NCBI GenBank assembly: GCA_016702705.1
Contig: JADJDM010000001.1
Location: forward strand, 558,001 to 622,000
Direction: 5' to 3'
Length of the DNA stretch: 64,000 nt
Source of the DNA: Bacteroidota bacterium
Lineage (GTDB): Bacteria; Bacteroidota; Bacteroidia; B-17B0; Aurantibacillaceae
In this document: one piece after another, positions 55,421 to 64,000 of the stretch
How the letters are laid out: every line of letters begins with the position of its first letter
How positions within the stretch are numbered: the first letter of the stretch is position 1
Translations under genes and position numbers: made by a program
The notes under the pieces: generated by a model
What the model was told of the DNA's origin: nothing
The model's input: the letters and a program-made list of their open reading frames with translations, nothing else
The model's database searches: none

Positions 55421-55923
55421 TGATTGCCGAAACTGACAGACTTTATTTAAGAGAAATGACTCCCGCTGATGCTCAATCAGCTTATGCATTAAATCTTGAC
55501 CCTGAAGTAGTACAATACACTGGTGATGTAGCTTTTGAATCAGTTGAAGCCGCAGAGAAATTTCTTATCAATTACGACCATTACAAAAAATATGGTTTTG
55601 GAAGATGGGCAGTAATTCAAAAATCGAATGGTGAGTTTTTAGGTTGGTGCGGTTTAAAATATCACGAAGACACAAAGGAATTTGATTTAGGCTATCGTTT
55701 CTTTAAAAACATTGGGGAAAAGGGTTTGCAACTGAAGCTTCAAAAGCATGTTTAGAATTGGGTTTCAAAAAATTTAATATGCCTGAAATATATGCTGAGG
55801 CAATGAAAACAAACCCTGCATCAATCAAGGTAATGGAGAAAGTGGGGATGCGTCTTTTCAAAGAAAGTATTTGTGGAGGAGAGCCGGCAGTTTATTATAA
55901 AATTGTAAACCCTCACTTGTAAT
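55420..55923 (+). pseudogene. GNAT N-acetyltransferase (RimJ/RimL-like) with two compensating indels
   Basis: The first frame gives 111 residues starting MIAETDRLYLREMTPADAQS with WCGLKYHEDTKEFDLGYRFF, then misreads and stops at 55755. The native family sequence continues in another frame as GKGFATEASKACLELGFKKF and MEKVGMRLFK. It then returns to the first frame with ESICGGEPAVYYKIVNPHL and a TAA at 55921. One missing T near 55713 (ATTTGGGG expected) and one extra A near 55860-55863 restore a normal 168-residue enzyme. Two opposite single-base shifts within 150 bases suggest sequence error. Coupled to murF by a TAATG overlap. Confidence 0.75.
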
Positions 55924-55999
55924 TTTTTTAGCTTGTCTTTGCTTTACTCGAAAAAATTCTCTAAAAAAAACGCTCAAAATTTATTGGAGAGTATGTATT

Positions 56000-56027
56000 A
56001 AAAAAGCGGAACATTTCTGCCCCGCTT
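56000..56027 (-). terminator. Intrinsic terminator of the 56057-56767 gene
   Basis: Read on the minus strand, AAGCGG and CCGCTT form a stem around a 12-base loop and are followed by a T run (A run at 56000-56005 on the + strand). Confidence 0.65.
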
Positions 56028-56056
56028 AATTCAATTTTCCCGAAATTTATTTGAAA

Positions 56057-56767
56057 TTATTTTACTGTAATAGTAATAGAAGTTAATTCTTTTGCTCCTT
56101 GTTTTGAATCTGACTCATTCATTCTTAAATCATATGAACCTGGCTTTGTTGGAGCATACATAGTTAAAGTTGAATTGTTGTTTCCTTTTAAATAAGAATA
56201 AGAAACATCGTGTTGATCGTTTGTTGCTTCTAAACCATGCTCAATTTCAGATGGAATAACACCAATCCACGCATTTTTATCCATACCCGCTTCTGATGTA
56301 TACTTAACTACAATTGCTTCGCCTGGAGCAAAAGTTGTTTTATCTAATGTAATTGCATTTGGCAAATTTTCTTGAGCAACAGCTTCAACAACAAATGATA
56401 CAGTAGCTAATTCTTTTGCATCTGCTTTTGAATCTGATTCATTCAAACGAAAATCGTAATTTCCACCCGCTAAAGGCGCAGTAAATGTTAATGTTCCTGC
56501 TGTTTTTCCACTCAAATATTGGTAAGCAACATCAAATTGGTCATTTACTTTTTCTGAACCATGTTGAGTATTTGACGGAATTAAACCAACCCAAGCGTTT
56601 TTATCCATTCCTTCTTGAGCAACAAAGGTTACTGTGATTTGCTCTCCTGCCTTAACAGTAGCTTTATCTACCTTTAATTCGTTCTTACCTTCTTTTGCGC
56701 CACAAGAAGCCATGAATACACCAAGAGATGCGCATGCTACTAAATTTAAAATTGTTTTTGTTTTCAT
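56057..56767 (-). CDS. Lipoprotein with two tandem 'AWVG-HG-YDFR' domains
   Basis: 236 residues. Lipobox FMASC22, then two homologous domains of about 100 residues. Repeat 1 has KNAWVGLIPSNTQHGSEKVN, AYQYLSGKTAGTLTFTAP and YDFRLNESDSKADAKELATV. Repeat 2 has KNAWIGVIPSEIEHGLEATN, SYSYLKGNNNSTLTMYAP and YDLRMNESDSKQGAKELTSI. The predicted fold is an Ig-like beta-sandwich, with a layout that reminds me of SKICH-type modules; that is speculation. No known catalytic motif. A terminator follows it. Function unknown. Confidence 0.75.
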   Translation of the reverse strand: MKTKTILNLVACASLGVFMASCGAKEGKNELKVDKATVKAGEQITVTFVAQEGMDKNAWVGLIPSNTQHGSEKVNDQFDVAYQYLSGKTAGTLTFTAPLAGGNYDFRLNESDSKADAKELATVSFVVEAVAQENLPNAITLDKTTFAPGEAIVVKYTSEAGMDKNAWIGVIPSEIEHGLEATNDQHDVSYSYLKGNNNSTLTMYAPTKPGSYDLRMNESDSKQGAKELTSITITVK

Positions 56768-56903
56768 AACTGTTTGTTTTTTATTTTGCTACTTTATATT
56801 TAATTATTAAATCGTTGAGTCCGTTGTTATTTAAAATATTTTTAAATTTCAAATTCTTAATCAAATTTAGAGATTTTATTTAGTTTTCAAAATGAAATAA
56901 TCG

Positions 56904-57506
56904 TTATTTGTTTTCTGCTTTTGACCAAGTAAACTCTTTTTTTCTTGCCATATATACACATCTTCTAAATATTTTTTTATCCGTTAACTTCCCATTCATA
57001 GGTATATCATAAACCAATACACCATTTTTATACGAAATGAGTTTTATAACTTCTTTAGAGGTCTTTTGATAACACAACTCAATCACATTAGCAGGTCCAA
57101 TCTTTTTAAAGGTATAAGTTGGCAACATCCAATACGTATCTTTAAAATTAGTATGCGTTATGTAATTGTTTCCTGTATTATAGCTAAAATTAATAATTGT
57201 ATCGCCATCTGCAAAGCGAAAAACATCATATTGCATTGGTCTTTCTGTATCATACCACACACTAAAATGTTTATCTACGTATAAGTAACCACCTAAATCA
57301 ACCCAATCATATTTGCGAAGTGTATCTTGAAAATTATCAGAAAAAGCACTTGCTTTCATTTTTAGCAAACTATCTCCTTTAATTTTTTTCTCCTGGTGCA
57401 TTGCCCATGTTGTTTCATACCAATTTGAAGAAGGTTGGTTTTTAATTTCTATTTGCGCAACTCCAAAAATTGGTAGAACAAAGAATATATAGTAGTAAAA
57501 TTTCAT
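56904..57506 (-). CDS. Exported protein of unknown function, coupled to the tudor-knot protein
   Basis: 200 residues from the ATG at 57506, one base after the upstream gene's stop; a longer reading would overlap it. Signal peptide MKFYYYIFFVLPIFGVAQ, then a beta-rich body containing SSNWYETTWAMHQEKKIKGD, WVDLGGYLYVDKHFSVWYDT and KEVIKLISYKNGVLVYDIPM. No family recognised. Tight linkage shows it works with the 429-residue protein upstream. Confidence 0.65.
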   Translation of the reverse strand: MKFYYYIFFVLPIFGVAQIEIKNQPSSNWYETTWAMHQEKKIKGDSLLKMKASAFSDNFQDTLRKYDWVDLGGYLYVDKHFSVWYDTERPMQYDVFRFADGDTIINFSYNTGNNYITHTNFKDTYWMLPTYTFKKIGPANVIELCYQKTSKEVIKLISYKNGVLVYDIPMNGKLTDKKIFRRCVYMARKKEFTWSKAENK

Positions 57507-57507
57507 C

Positions 57508-58797
57508 TTATTTATTTGAAGAGAATCCATTAAAATACATTAGTTCATCTCCACTTTGAAAATGGGTGGCACTAAAAACTCCTCCTTCATAATCTTGCAC
57601 TAATTCGAAAATACTCATATACACATAATTAGTATAAGGCAAAGTATAAGCTATCATTCCTTTACGCACTTTTCCTGTCAGTTTTGGTGGATAATAAGAC
57701 TCATCGTAGGTCTTATAAAGTTCTTTTGCGTCAAAATAAACAGCTACAACTTTTGCTTGTGGTTCTTTCTTTTTAAGTAAATCAACCGCCATTTTGTTTG
57801 GAGTTGCGTCTGCATAGGGATAATAGCCATCTTGTTTCCAAGAAGACAGTGGGCATTTGTCAATGTTTTCATCAACAAATTTTTTATTTACAAGTAACAT
57901 TGAATCTGGAATAGCAAAAATTCTTTTTTCATCATAAATCATTCCTGCGTTTTTGTATAGTGGTTCATACTTTTCTTTGTGTTTTTCCTTTTCCTTCTTA
58001 TAACTATCCGGGAAAGCCAAATACTTTAAATAATCGTTATACATATGGTTTAACTCCTTTACACTTGTTACCATAGTTTTATATTGTTCAATCCATCTTT
58101 TATTCCAAGAAGCATCAATACTCTCATATTCCATAACAGTTTGAGCAATGTTTATCTTATTTTCACAAACTAAACGATAAACAGAAGGAAGATCAACATA
58201 ATCCTTATCTGTTCTTTCTCCTGGTTTAAAATAATCATTGCAATTAGTTGGATAGTTTGCCTTCAAAAACACTTCAAGTTCATTAATTTTTTTTAACCAT
58301 ACTCCAATATCTTTTGAACTTGGGTATGTTGTTCCACCAAGACCATAAGGCTTTGGATTAATATAAATCGCAAATTTTGCAACTGCTTCATTAAAGGGCT
58401 TCATATCTTCCTTAAATTTCTTCATAGCATCCCCAAATAAATACTTATTGGGGTCGGGAGAAGCATCTGATGCAGAAGTGTTACTATTATTAGAATTGAC
58501 ATTCGTCGATGCCGTATTGTTTGATGTGTTATTATTAGAGGATGTGGTGGTTTTTGGAACTGGTTTTCTAATTTTAGCTGGCTCAATCCATACATCATAA
58601 CTTGCAGGATAGCCATCCCAATGTATAAAGTATTTGCCATCTTTAAAGTGTTGGCCACCTTTCCCTCTTATGATTGTAGCCTTGAACCAATTTCCCTTAT
58701 CTTCTGCTTCAATTCTATCATTTAAATTAAATGCAGCCTGCGCAAAAGATACTGCACTAATGACCAAAGCGAGGATTGTTAATTTTATCTTATTCAT
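57508..58797 (-). CDS. Exported protein with N-terminal tudor-knot/chromo-barrel-like domain
   Basis: 429 residues. Signal peptide to about residue 19 (VSFAQ). Residues about 24-77 match a tudor-knot/chromo-barrel pattern: DRIEAEDKGNWFKATIIRG, then YFIHWDGYPASYDVWIEPAK. A Ser/Asn/Thr-rich linker (about 80-112) separates it from a large helical domain (about 115-429) with KYLFGDAMKKFKEDMKPFN and LSSWKQDGYYPYADATPNK. In eukaryotes such barrels read histone tails; in an exported bacterial protein the ligand is unknown. It precedes the 56904-57506 gene by one base. Confidence 0.7.
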   Translation of the reverse strand: MNKIKLTILALVISAVSFAQAAFNLNDRIEAEDKGNWFKATIIRGKGGQHFKDGKYFIHWDGYPASYDVWIEPAKIRKPVPKTTTSSNNNTSNNTASTNVNSNNSNTSASDASPDPNKYLFGDAMKKFKEDMKPFNEAVAKFAIYINPKPYGLGGTTYPSSKDIGVWLKKINELEVFLKANYPTNCNDYFKPGERTDKDYVDLPSVYRLVCENKINIAQTVMEYESIDASWNKRWIEQYKTMVTSVKELNHMYNDYLKYLAFPDSYKKEKEKHKEKYEPLYKNAGMIYDEKRIFAIPDSMLLVNKKFVDENIDKCPLSSWKQDGYYPYADATPNKMAVDLLKKKEPQAKVVAVYFDAKELYKTYDESYYPPKLTGKVRKGMIAYTLPYTNYVYMSIFELVQDYEGGVFSATHFQSGDELMYFNGFSSNK

Positions 58798-58983
58798 GTT
58801 ATTTATTTTTTGTCAAATTTAGTTCTACTCCCACAACTCAAAGTTGCGTAATTAACAGCAAATAAATTATGATTTTAATTAACTATCTAATATAAGGTAT
58901 TATCGTGAGGAATTTAAGCATTAACGCGATTTTTAATCTTTTGAAGATAAATTGTAGCTTTACAATGAAAGAAATTCAAATTG

Positions 58984-60819
58984 ATGATTAATATGTGCCG
59001 TATAAAAAATTATATAATTAAGAATATAAGATTTTTAATAACAACAATTTTGATGATTTCAGGCGCATATGCTCACTTAAATGCCCAAACTGAAATTGAA
59101 ACCAGATTAATTAAACAATTAGATAGCCTTGCTTTTGCATTTGAGAAACTTCCCAATTACGACTCGGCAATTTTCTATTATAAAAGAGAGCTTTCCATTT
59201 ATATTTCATGCAAAAACAATAAAGAAATTGGAAGAAGTTATTTAAAAATTGGAAGGCTTTTATCTGAGAAAGGCGAAATTGCAGAGGCCTCTAAAGTTTT
59301 TTTCAAGATGCTTAAATATGCTGAGCTTGCAAATGATACTTCCAGAATTGCAATTGCCTTTACACGAATTGGTCGCTGCTACGAATTTCTAAACAAAAAT
59401 GAAAATGCATTTGAGTATTATGAAAAAGGTTTAGAAATTTCAGAAAAATATTCCATCCATAAACAAAGTATTGCTTTGTATGGTACAATGGGTAACCTCT
59501 ATTTACAACAAAACAAATTTGAAGATTGCAGAAAAATGGCTGTTAAAGCAGATTCTTTAGCAAAGAAATTAAACGATCCGTATTTTAAATATGGTGCTGA
59601 TAATCTTTACGGATTGTACTATTCTGCAATAAAAGATTATACAAACGCTGAAAAATATATGCTCCAAGCCTTGGTATATAATTTACGAAAAAATCCAAAT
59701 GCTAGTCACACAGGAGGCACCTACTTTAACCTAGGAGAAATAGCTGCAAAACAAAATAAAAATAAAGATGCATTAATATACTATTCTGAGGCGTTCAGGA
59801 TTTTCAAGAATCAAAACGAAAAGAAAAATTTAAAAGATATTTCCTACAATCTTGCCAACTTATATGCAAACCAAAAAAACTTTCCTCAAGCATATGAGTA
59901 TCAAAAATTGTTTAGCGCATATAACGATTCGGTAATCAACGAAGAAACAAACACCACTATTGCTGAGTTGCAAACAAAATATAAAGTGGAGAAAAAAGAC
60001 ATTCAAATACTTTTACTTGATAAAGAAAAATTATTAAAAGAACAAAAGCTAGCAGAAACAAGGAGAAGCATGCTTTTCTACATTGGGATTGCAATATTAC
60101 TGCTTGCTGTGCTCATCTTTAGTGTCTTGTTTTTTATACAGCGACAAAAAACAGTAGCGGCGATAAATAAAAAGAATGTTGCCCTAGTTAAATTGCAAAC
60201 ACAAATGAATCCACATTTTTTATTTAATGCATTAGTTTCAGTTCAAGATTTAATCTTAAAAGAAGATAAGTTAAAAGCAATTAATTCAGTTACGAAATTA
60301 TCGAGACTCATGCGAACTACGTTGAATAATTCGGATTCGGACCTCATAACTTTAAACGAAGAAATAAACTTTTTAACTACTTATGTTGAATTTGAAAACG
60401 AACGAAGTAAATACAAAACGGATTTTCAAGTTTCTATTGATGAAGCAATAACTACTGATTGGTGCTTAATTCCTCCGATGTTAACACAACCTCTTGTTGA
60501 AAATTGCTTTAAACATGCCTTTTTGGATGATAAAGAAGATCGAAAAATAAATCTTTCATTTCTCAAAAAAGAGATGTCAACTACTTCTATGTTAGAAATA
60601 AAACTATCAGATAATGGAATTGGTATAAATCCAAATTCGATGAAGACAAATAGTGATTCGAAAGCAATGAAAATAACTTTGGAACGATTGAACAATTTAT
60701 ACGCGCTCCAAAACATAACCAATGATGGAAAAATAATGCAAATTCAAAACAATACTGATGACAATGGCATAGCTATTGGAACAAGTATAATTTTAACATT
60801 ACCTCTTCTAGAAAAATAA
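58984..60819 (+). CDS. TPR sensor histidine kinase of the LytS/YehU type
   Basis: 611 residues from the ATG at 58984; a preceding in-frame TTG is less likely. Signal peptide/anchor, then about seven TPR repeats in the periplasm (about 35-300, e.g. FYYKRELSIYISCKNNKEIG), a coiled-coil and membrane helix (SMLFYIGIAILLLAVLIFSV), the phosphoacceptor box KLQTQMNPHFLFNALVSVQD and the ATPase domain with LIPPMLTQPLVENCFKHAF and LSDNGIGI. It autophosphorylates on His and passes the phosphate to the LytTR regulator 2 bases downstream. The signal is unknown. Confidence 0.92.
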   Translation: MINMCRIKNYIIKNIRFLITTILMISGAYAHLNAQTEIETRLIKQLDSLAFAFEKLPNYDSAIFYYKRELSIYISCKNNKEIGRSYLKIGRLLSEKGEIAEASKVFFKMLKYAELANDTSRIAIAFTRIGRCYEFLNKNENAFEYYEKGLEISEKYSIHKQSIALYGTMGNLYLQQNKFEDCRKMAVKADSLAKKLNDPYFKYGADNLYGLYYSAIKDYTNAEKYMLQALVYNLRKNPNASHTGGTYFNLGEIAAKQNKNKDALIYYSEAFRIFKNQNEKKNLKDISYNLANLYANQKNFPQAYEYQKLFSAYNDSVINEETNTTIAELQTKYKVEKKDIQILLLDKEKLLKEQKLAETRRSMLFYIGIAILLLAVLIFSVLFFIQRQKTVAAINKKNVALVKLQTQMNPHFLFNALVSVQDLILKEDKLKAINSVTKLSRLMRTTLNNSDSDLITLNEEINFLTTYVEFENERSKYKTDFQVSIDEAITTDWCLIPPMLTQPLVENCFKHAFLDDKEDRKINLSFLKKEMSTTSMLEIKLSDNGIGINPNSMKTNSDSKAMKITLERLNNLYALQNITNDGKIMQIQNNTDDNGIAIGTSIILTLPLLEK

Positions 60820-60821
60820 AA

Positions 60822-61568
60822 ATGATAAAAGCAATTATAATTGACGACGAAGATTCTTGTCAAAACGTATTGAGAGAACTTTTGAATTATTCAAATAAAC
60901 AAGTACAAATTTTAGCTACTGCAAAAACCATTGATGAGGGAATTAAAATTATAAATGAACATAGGCCAGAATTGGTTTTTTTAGACGTAGAACTAAAAGA
61001 CAAATTAAGTTTCGAAATTCTAGAGAAAGTTCGCTTCAAAGATTTTTATACTATCGTTACAACTGCTCACGAAAAGTACGCCATGAAAGCAATAAAATCA
61101 TCCTGCTTGGAGTTTTTATTAAAACCTGTAGATGGAAACGAATTAAAAATTGCTATCGAAAAATTTGAGAAACAACAACAGATTAGTTACAATCAGAAAA
61201 AAATTGAAGTGCTACTCGAAAACATTGGCTTGCCTCAACATAATATTCATAAACTCGCTATTCCTTGCAATGATGGTTACACTTTTATTAATGCAGAAGA
61301 TATAGTGTATTGTGAAGCTGATTTAAAATACACGAAAATATTCACACGTAACAATGAAAATGTATTGTCATCTAAAAACTTAGGTGAATTTGAAGAGCTT
61401 TTAAATCATGCGCCTTTTTTCAGGTGCCACAAATCTTTTATTATCAATGTAAATTTTGTAAAAAAATACTTGCGCTCCGACACACAAGTTATCATGAGTA
61501 ATGGAACTCTAATTGATATTGCCTCAAGAAAAAAAGATGAATTCTTAAAACTTTTTGAACGAATTTAA
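60822..61568 (+). CDS. LytTR-family response regulator
   Basis: 248 residues. Receiver domain (1-120) with acidic pocket Asp8, Asp9 and phosphoacceptor Asp55 in PELVFLDVELK. The conserved Thr/Lys-type switch residues are in IVTTAHEKYA and LLKPVD. The DNA-binding LytTR domain (about 145-245) has DIVYCEADLKYTKIFTRN and FFRCHKSFIINVNFV. It forms an obvious pair with the kinase directly upstream and probably controls envelope or surface genes. Its stop overlaps by 4 bases the stop of the convergent barrel gene. Confidence 0.95.
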   Translation: MIKAIIIDDEDSCQNVLRELLNYSNKQVQILATAKTIDEGIKIINEHRPELVFLDVELKDKLSFEILEKVRFKDFYTIVTTAHEKYAMKAIKSSCLEFLLKPVDGNELKIAIEKFEKQQQISYNQKKIEVLLENIGLPQHNIHKLAIPCNDGYTFINAEDIVYCEADLKYTKIFTRNNENVLSSKNLGEFEELLNHAPFFRCHKSFIINVNFVKKYLRSDTQVIMSNGTLIDIASRKKDEFLKLFERI

Positions 61569-64000
61569 TTAGCCTTAACCTCTTTCTTTTTCTCGCCAAA
61601 CACTTTAAAATTATAAGTGAAGGTTAACATAAAATATTGCTGCAATATTTTTGTTTGCACATCTTCGATATATGTTTCAGTTACGTTTCGAGTAATACTT
61701 GTATTTTGACTTAATATATCAAATACCGATAAACGAAGTTCGGCTGCATTTGCCTTTAAAAACTTGTATCCAATTGCAGCGTTCCACAAAGTAATGTTTT
61801 GATTTAACGCTCCTGTTAATCCCAAATAATTATAATTTGTCGCCTCCGTGTTTAACACCAAACCTTTCCAAGGCATAACGGTAATTTTTGCAGCAGCTAA
61901 TCCAATATAATAATTGCTGTTTAATGATGTTTGAATAGAGTTGTTCACAATAGTATAGTTGGGAGTATAAGAAACGCTAAAATCAATCTTCTCACTAATA
62001 TTACTTGAAACAACTAAACCTCCAGTTAAATTATATGAATCAGAGTAGTTCAATACATTATTAATTAAACCTGGGGAATGTGTGTAATTAAATCCTCCGT
62101 TTAAATTTACATTGCACTTTATTTTCTTAAACGGGAAGCCATAAGTTAGCAATGAGCGAACTGTGTAATTATCTTGTAAATTAACGGGTTTGCTAAGCTG
62201 TGCACCTCTTTGTAAATAAACTAAATTATCAATTAAGGTATCGCCTGTTGCGATAATTGTAGAGTTAGCAATGTAATTATTAGTTGCAATACCATTTATA
62301 AACGCAAAGAAACTTTTTCCGCTAGTGGCGTTTGTGTAATTATATCTAAACACCAAACTGTGTACATATTGTTGTTTTAAATTTGAATTCCCTGTTGATA
62401 GACTCATTGGGTTAGCATTATCCACCACATTCTGCAACTGCGTAACACTTGGTACTTGTGTAGAAGTAGAATAAAAAATGCGCATCTCTTTTTCTTTTGT
62501 CCAACGCATACGGGTCATTACTTTTGGTAAAACCGAAATGAAGGTTTTGTTCATAGTTGCAACATTTGGAAACAATTGATTACCCACTAAATTTAAACTT
62601 TGGAAATCTGCTCCAATATTCACCATTAATCTTTCGCTTCTTCTTCTAAAACCTAAACCAGGTCTATGAGTAATAATAGTATTTTCAAAAGTGTTTGTTA
62701 AAAGTGTATCAAGGCGCGAATAAGAATATGCAATTGAATCGTATTGATTGGTTCGCTTATCAGAATTATTTAATGTATAAGAAGGCGCATACGAAATATA
62801 CAACTGCCCCTTTTCCTTTATTGGTTCAGTATACGTTATACTAGAACTAAATGTATTGCCAATAGTTGATGATGCTGTAAGCTGATTTATATTATTTGTA
62901 GAATCATTAATTGATGAATAGTAATTTGCTAAAGAATATAAATTCGAATTTCCTGTTTTATCGTTAATAGCTACTCCACCGTCAATAGAAATAGTTCTAC
63001 GAGGCTTGGTAAACTTATGCATCCAAAGCACATTTGCTTTTCCGTTATAACCTGTAGTTTTAGTGTTTGTTTTATTATCAAGTGTATTTATTTTTTCTCC
63101 ATCGGCATAAGTGTTCGCTCCAATTACTGTTGAATTACTTTTGTTTGTTTGAAATCCAATTTGCGGAGTGATGAACAAAGTATTCATCGTGTCAAATGTA
63201 ATTTCTGTACGAATATTAACTCGATGATTATAATTAGTAGAACCTGAAGTATTATTTTCATTATATAGTTGATTTGAATTTTTTGATAAAAAATAAGTTC
63301 GGTTAATTGATGAAGCATTATCATTATCACTTCCAGTAAAGAAATAACTTCCTGTAAATTTTACTTTTTTGCCCCATTGGTCTGCATAGTTAATTCCCGC
63401 GCTATGTGTTGTGCTAATACCGCCTTGTTGCCCCGACATAAAGTTTGCAGTTGGGTCTCCTCCTCTGCCCATGCCACCTATAGCCCCACTATTTCTTCTT
63501 CCATTGCCTCCGCTGCTTGATTGCGCCACACCTAATAAATCTTGAGAAGAAAAATTTTGTTGATTAATATTATTCGACATTCCTAGAATAGTAATCTTAC
63601 GGTTGCCCTTAAAAAAATTATAGTTTCCTCCAGCGTTATAACGATTGTCTGTTCCATAACCTGCATACACTTTTCCAAACGTTCCATTACTCATGCCCCG
63701 CTTAGTAACAATGTTTATTGTTTTAGAAGTGTTGCCATCATTAAATCCTGTAAACTGCGCTTGGTCACTTAATTTATCAAACACTTGTATCTTATCTACT
63801 ACCTCAGCAGGTAAATTTTTCAGAGCTAAAGAAGCGTCATCGCCAAAAAACTCCTTGCCATCAATCAATACTTTTTTTACATCTTCACCTTGTGCTTTAA
63901 CCACTCCATTTTCTACAACAATGCCAGGCATCTTCTTTACCAAATCTTCCACGTTTGCATCTTGATTTACTTTATAAGAACCTGCGTTAATTTCTGTTGT
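61565..64000 (-). CDS. Outer-membrane beta-barrel (OMP_b-brl_3/TonB-receptor-like) protein, 5' end beyond window
   Basis: Reading on the minus strand is open to the window edge (SYKVNQDANVEDLVKKMPGI precedes 63952), so the apparent start there is internal. Visible are a plug-like part with GEDVKKVLIDGKEFFGDDAS, LPAEVVDKIQVFDKLSDQ and GNTSKTINIVTKRG, then about 600 residues of beta-barrel strands ending LQQYFMLTFTYNFKVFGEKK. Such proteins resemble TonB receptors with a degenerate plug and are abundant in Bacteroidota; substrate unknown. Convergent with the LytTR gene. Confidence 0.88.
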   Translation of the reverse strand, partial: TTEINAGSYKVNQDANVEDLVKKMPGIVVENGVVKAQGEDVKKVLIDGKEFFGDDASLALKNLPAEVVDKIQVFDKLSDQAQFTGFNDGNTSKTINIVTKRGMSNGTFGKVYAGYGTDNRYNAGGNYNFFKGNRKITILGMSNNINQQNFSSQDLLGVAQSSSGGNGRRNSGAIGGMGRGGDPTANFMSGQQGGISTTHSAGINYADQWGKKVKFTGSYFFTGSDNDNASSINRTYFLSKNSNQLYNENNTSGSTNYNHRVNIRTEITFDTMNTLFITPQIGFQTNKSNSTVIGANTYADGEKINTLDNKTNTKTTGYNGKANVLWMHKFTKPRRTISIDGGVAINDKTGNSNLYSLANYYSSINDSTNNINQLTASSTIGNTFSSSITYTEPIKEKGQLYISYAPSYTLNNSDKRTNQYDSIAYSYSRLDTLLTNTFENTIITHRPGLGFRRRSERLMVNIGADFQSLNLVGNQLFPNVATMNKTFISVLPKVMTRMRWTKEKEMRIFYSTSTQVPSVTQLQNVVDNANPMSLSTGNSNLKQQYVHSLVFRYNYTNATSGKSFFAFINGIATNNYIANSTIIATGDTLIDNLVYLQRGAQLSKPVNLQDNYTVRSLLTYGFPFKKIKCNVNLNGGFNYTHSPGLINNVLNYSDSYNLTGGLVVSSNISEKIDFSVSYTPNYTIVNNSIQTSLNSNYYIGLAAAKITVMPWKGLVLNTEATNYNYLGLTGALNQNITLWNAAIGYKFLKANAAELRLSVFDILSQNTSITRNVTETYIEDVQTKILQQYFMLTFTYNFKVFGEKKKEVKAN

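Overview
The window looks like a chromosomal piece of an AT-rich Bacteroidota bacterium. I base this on two secreted giants ending in type A type IX secretion (T9SS) sorting domains, TonB-dependent/outer-membrane barrel receptors with N-terminal carboxypeptidase-like domains, a TPR-PD40 surface protein, a two-component-propeller SpoIIE protein, DUF4296 beside lspA, and promoters of the TTG-N19-TAnnTTTG type. Species cannot be named from the sequence alone. There are no rRNA or tRNA genes, no CRISPR array and no prophage. The only mobile-element traces are one decayed IS110 transposase and one IR-bounded non-coding insert.

Layout. 1-4.5 kb: end of lspA, a DUF4296 lipoprotein, two small exported proteins, then a reverse operon headed by a GbsR/MarR regulator with two paralogous small membrane proteins, a DCC (DUF393) membrane protein and a SRPBCC protein. 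4.6-10.6 kb: an MltD-like lytic transglycosylase, a frameshifted BatA-type protein, a dihydroorotase homologue lacking its HxH metal motif, and a glycosyltransferase. 10.7-24.8 kb: T9SS adhesin-like protein, LptF/G permease, thioesterase, FabH, an unknown helical protein, sigma-54, methyltransferase, DUF2130 protein, GNAT and FucP-type sugar transporter. 25-32.7 kb: propeller/SpoIIE sensor, then a reverse operon for periplasmic copper-protein maturation: two MbnP-type lipoproteins flanking a MbnH-type di-haem peroxidase, with a small carboxypeptidase-like lipoprotein, a barrel protein starting with a CxxCxC cluster, and a Cys-rich small protein upstream. 32.8-43.5 kb: hemL, pyk, TPR-PD40-SPOR protein, radA, purN, a ruined IS110 copy, and RNase R without its proper 5' end. 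43.7-50.3 kb: a one-domain tail-collar protein, a conserved exported protein often labelled asparagine synthetase B, a 1456-residue T9SS beta-repeat protein, and an unknown helical protein. 50.4-54 kb: a TonB receptor with its lipoprotein partner, yidD and a small His-containing exported protein. 54-64 kb: murF, a broken acetyltransferase, three exported proteins of unknown function (one with tandem 'AWVG' domains, one with a tudor-knot-like domain), a LytS/LytTR two-component pair and the start of an outer-membrane barrel gene cut by the window end.

Two patterns run through the whole window. First, most separated convergent gene pairs carry a palindromic element between their 3' ends: three copies of one TTCGTA/TACGAA-rich family, one GGAGACACAGAG-type palindrome and intrinsic terminators. 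Second, several otherwise healthy genes carry single-base indels, usually in short homopolymers (BatA-type, second MbnP, PD40 protein, GNAT), and 40.4-41.6 kb contains long T runs and broken IS110 and RNase R frames. Sequence or assembly error is the simplest reading of this second pattern, so the frameshifts should not be taken as biology without read support.
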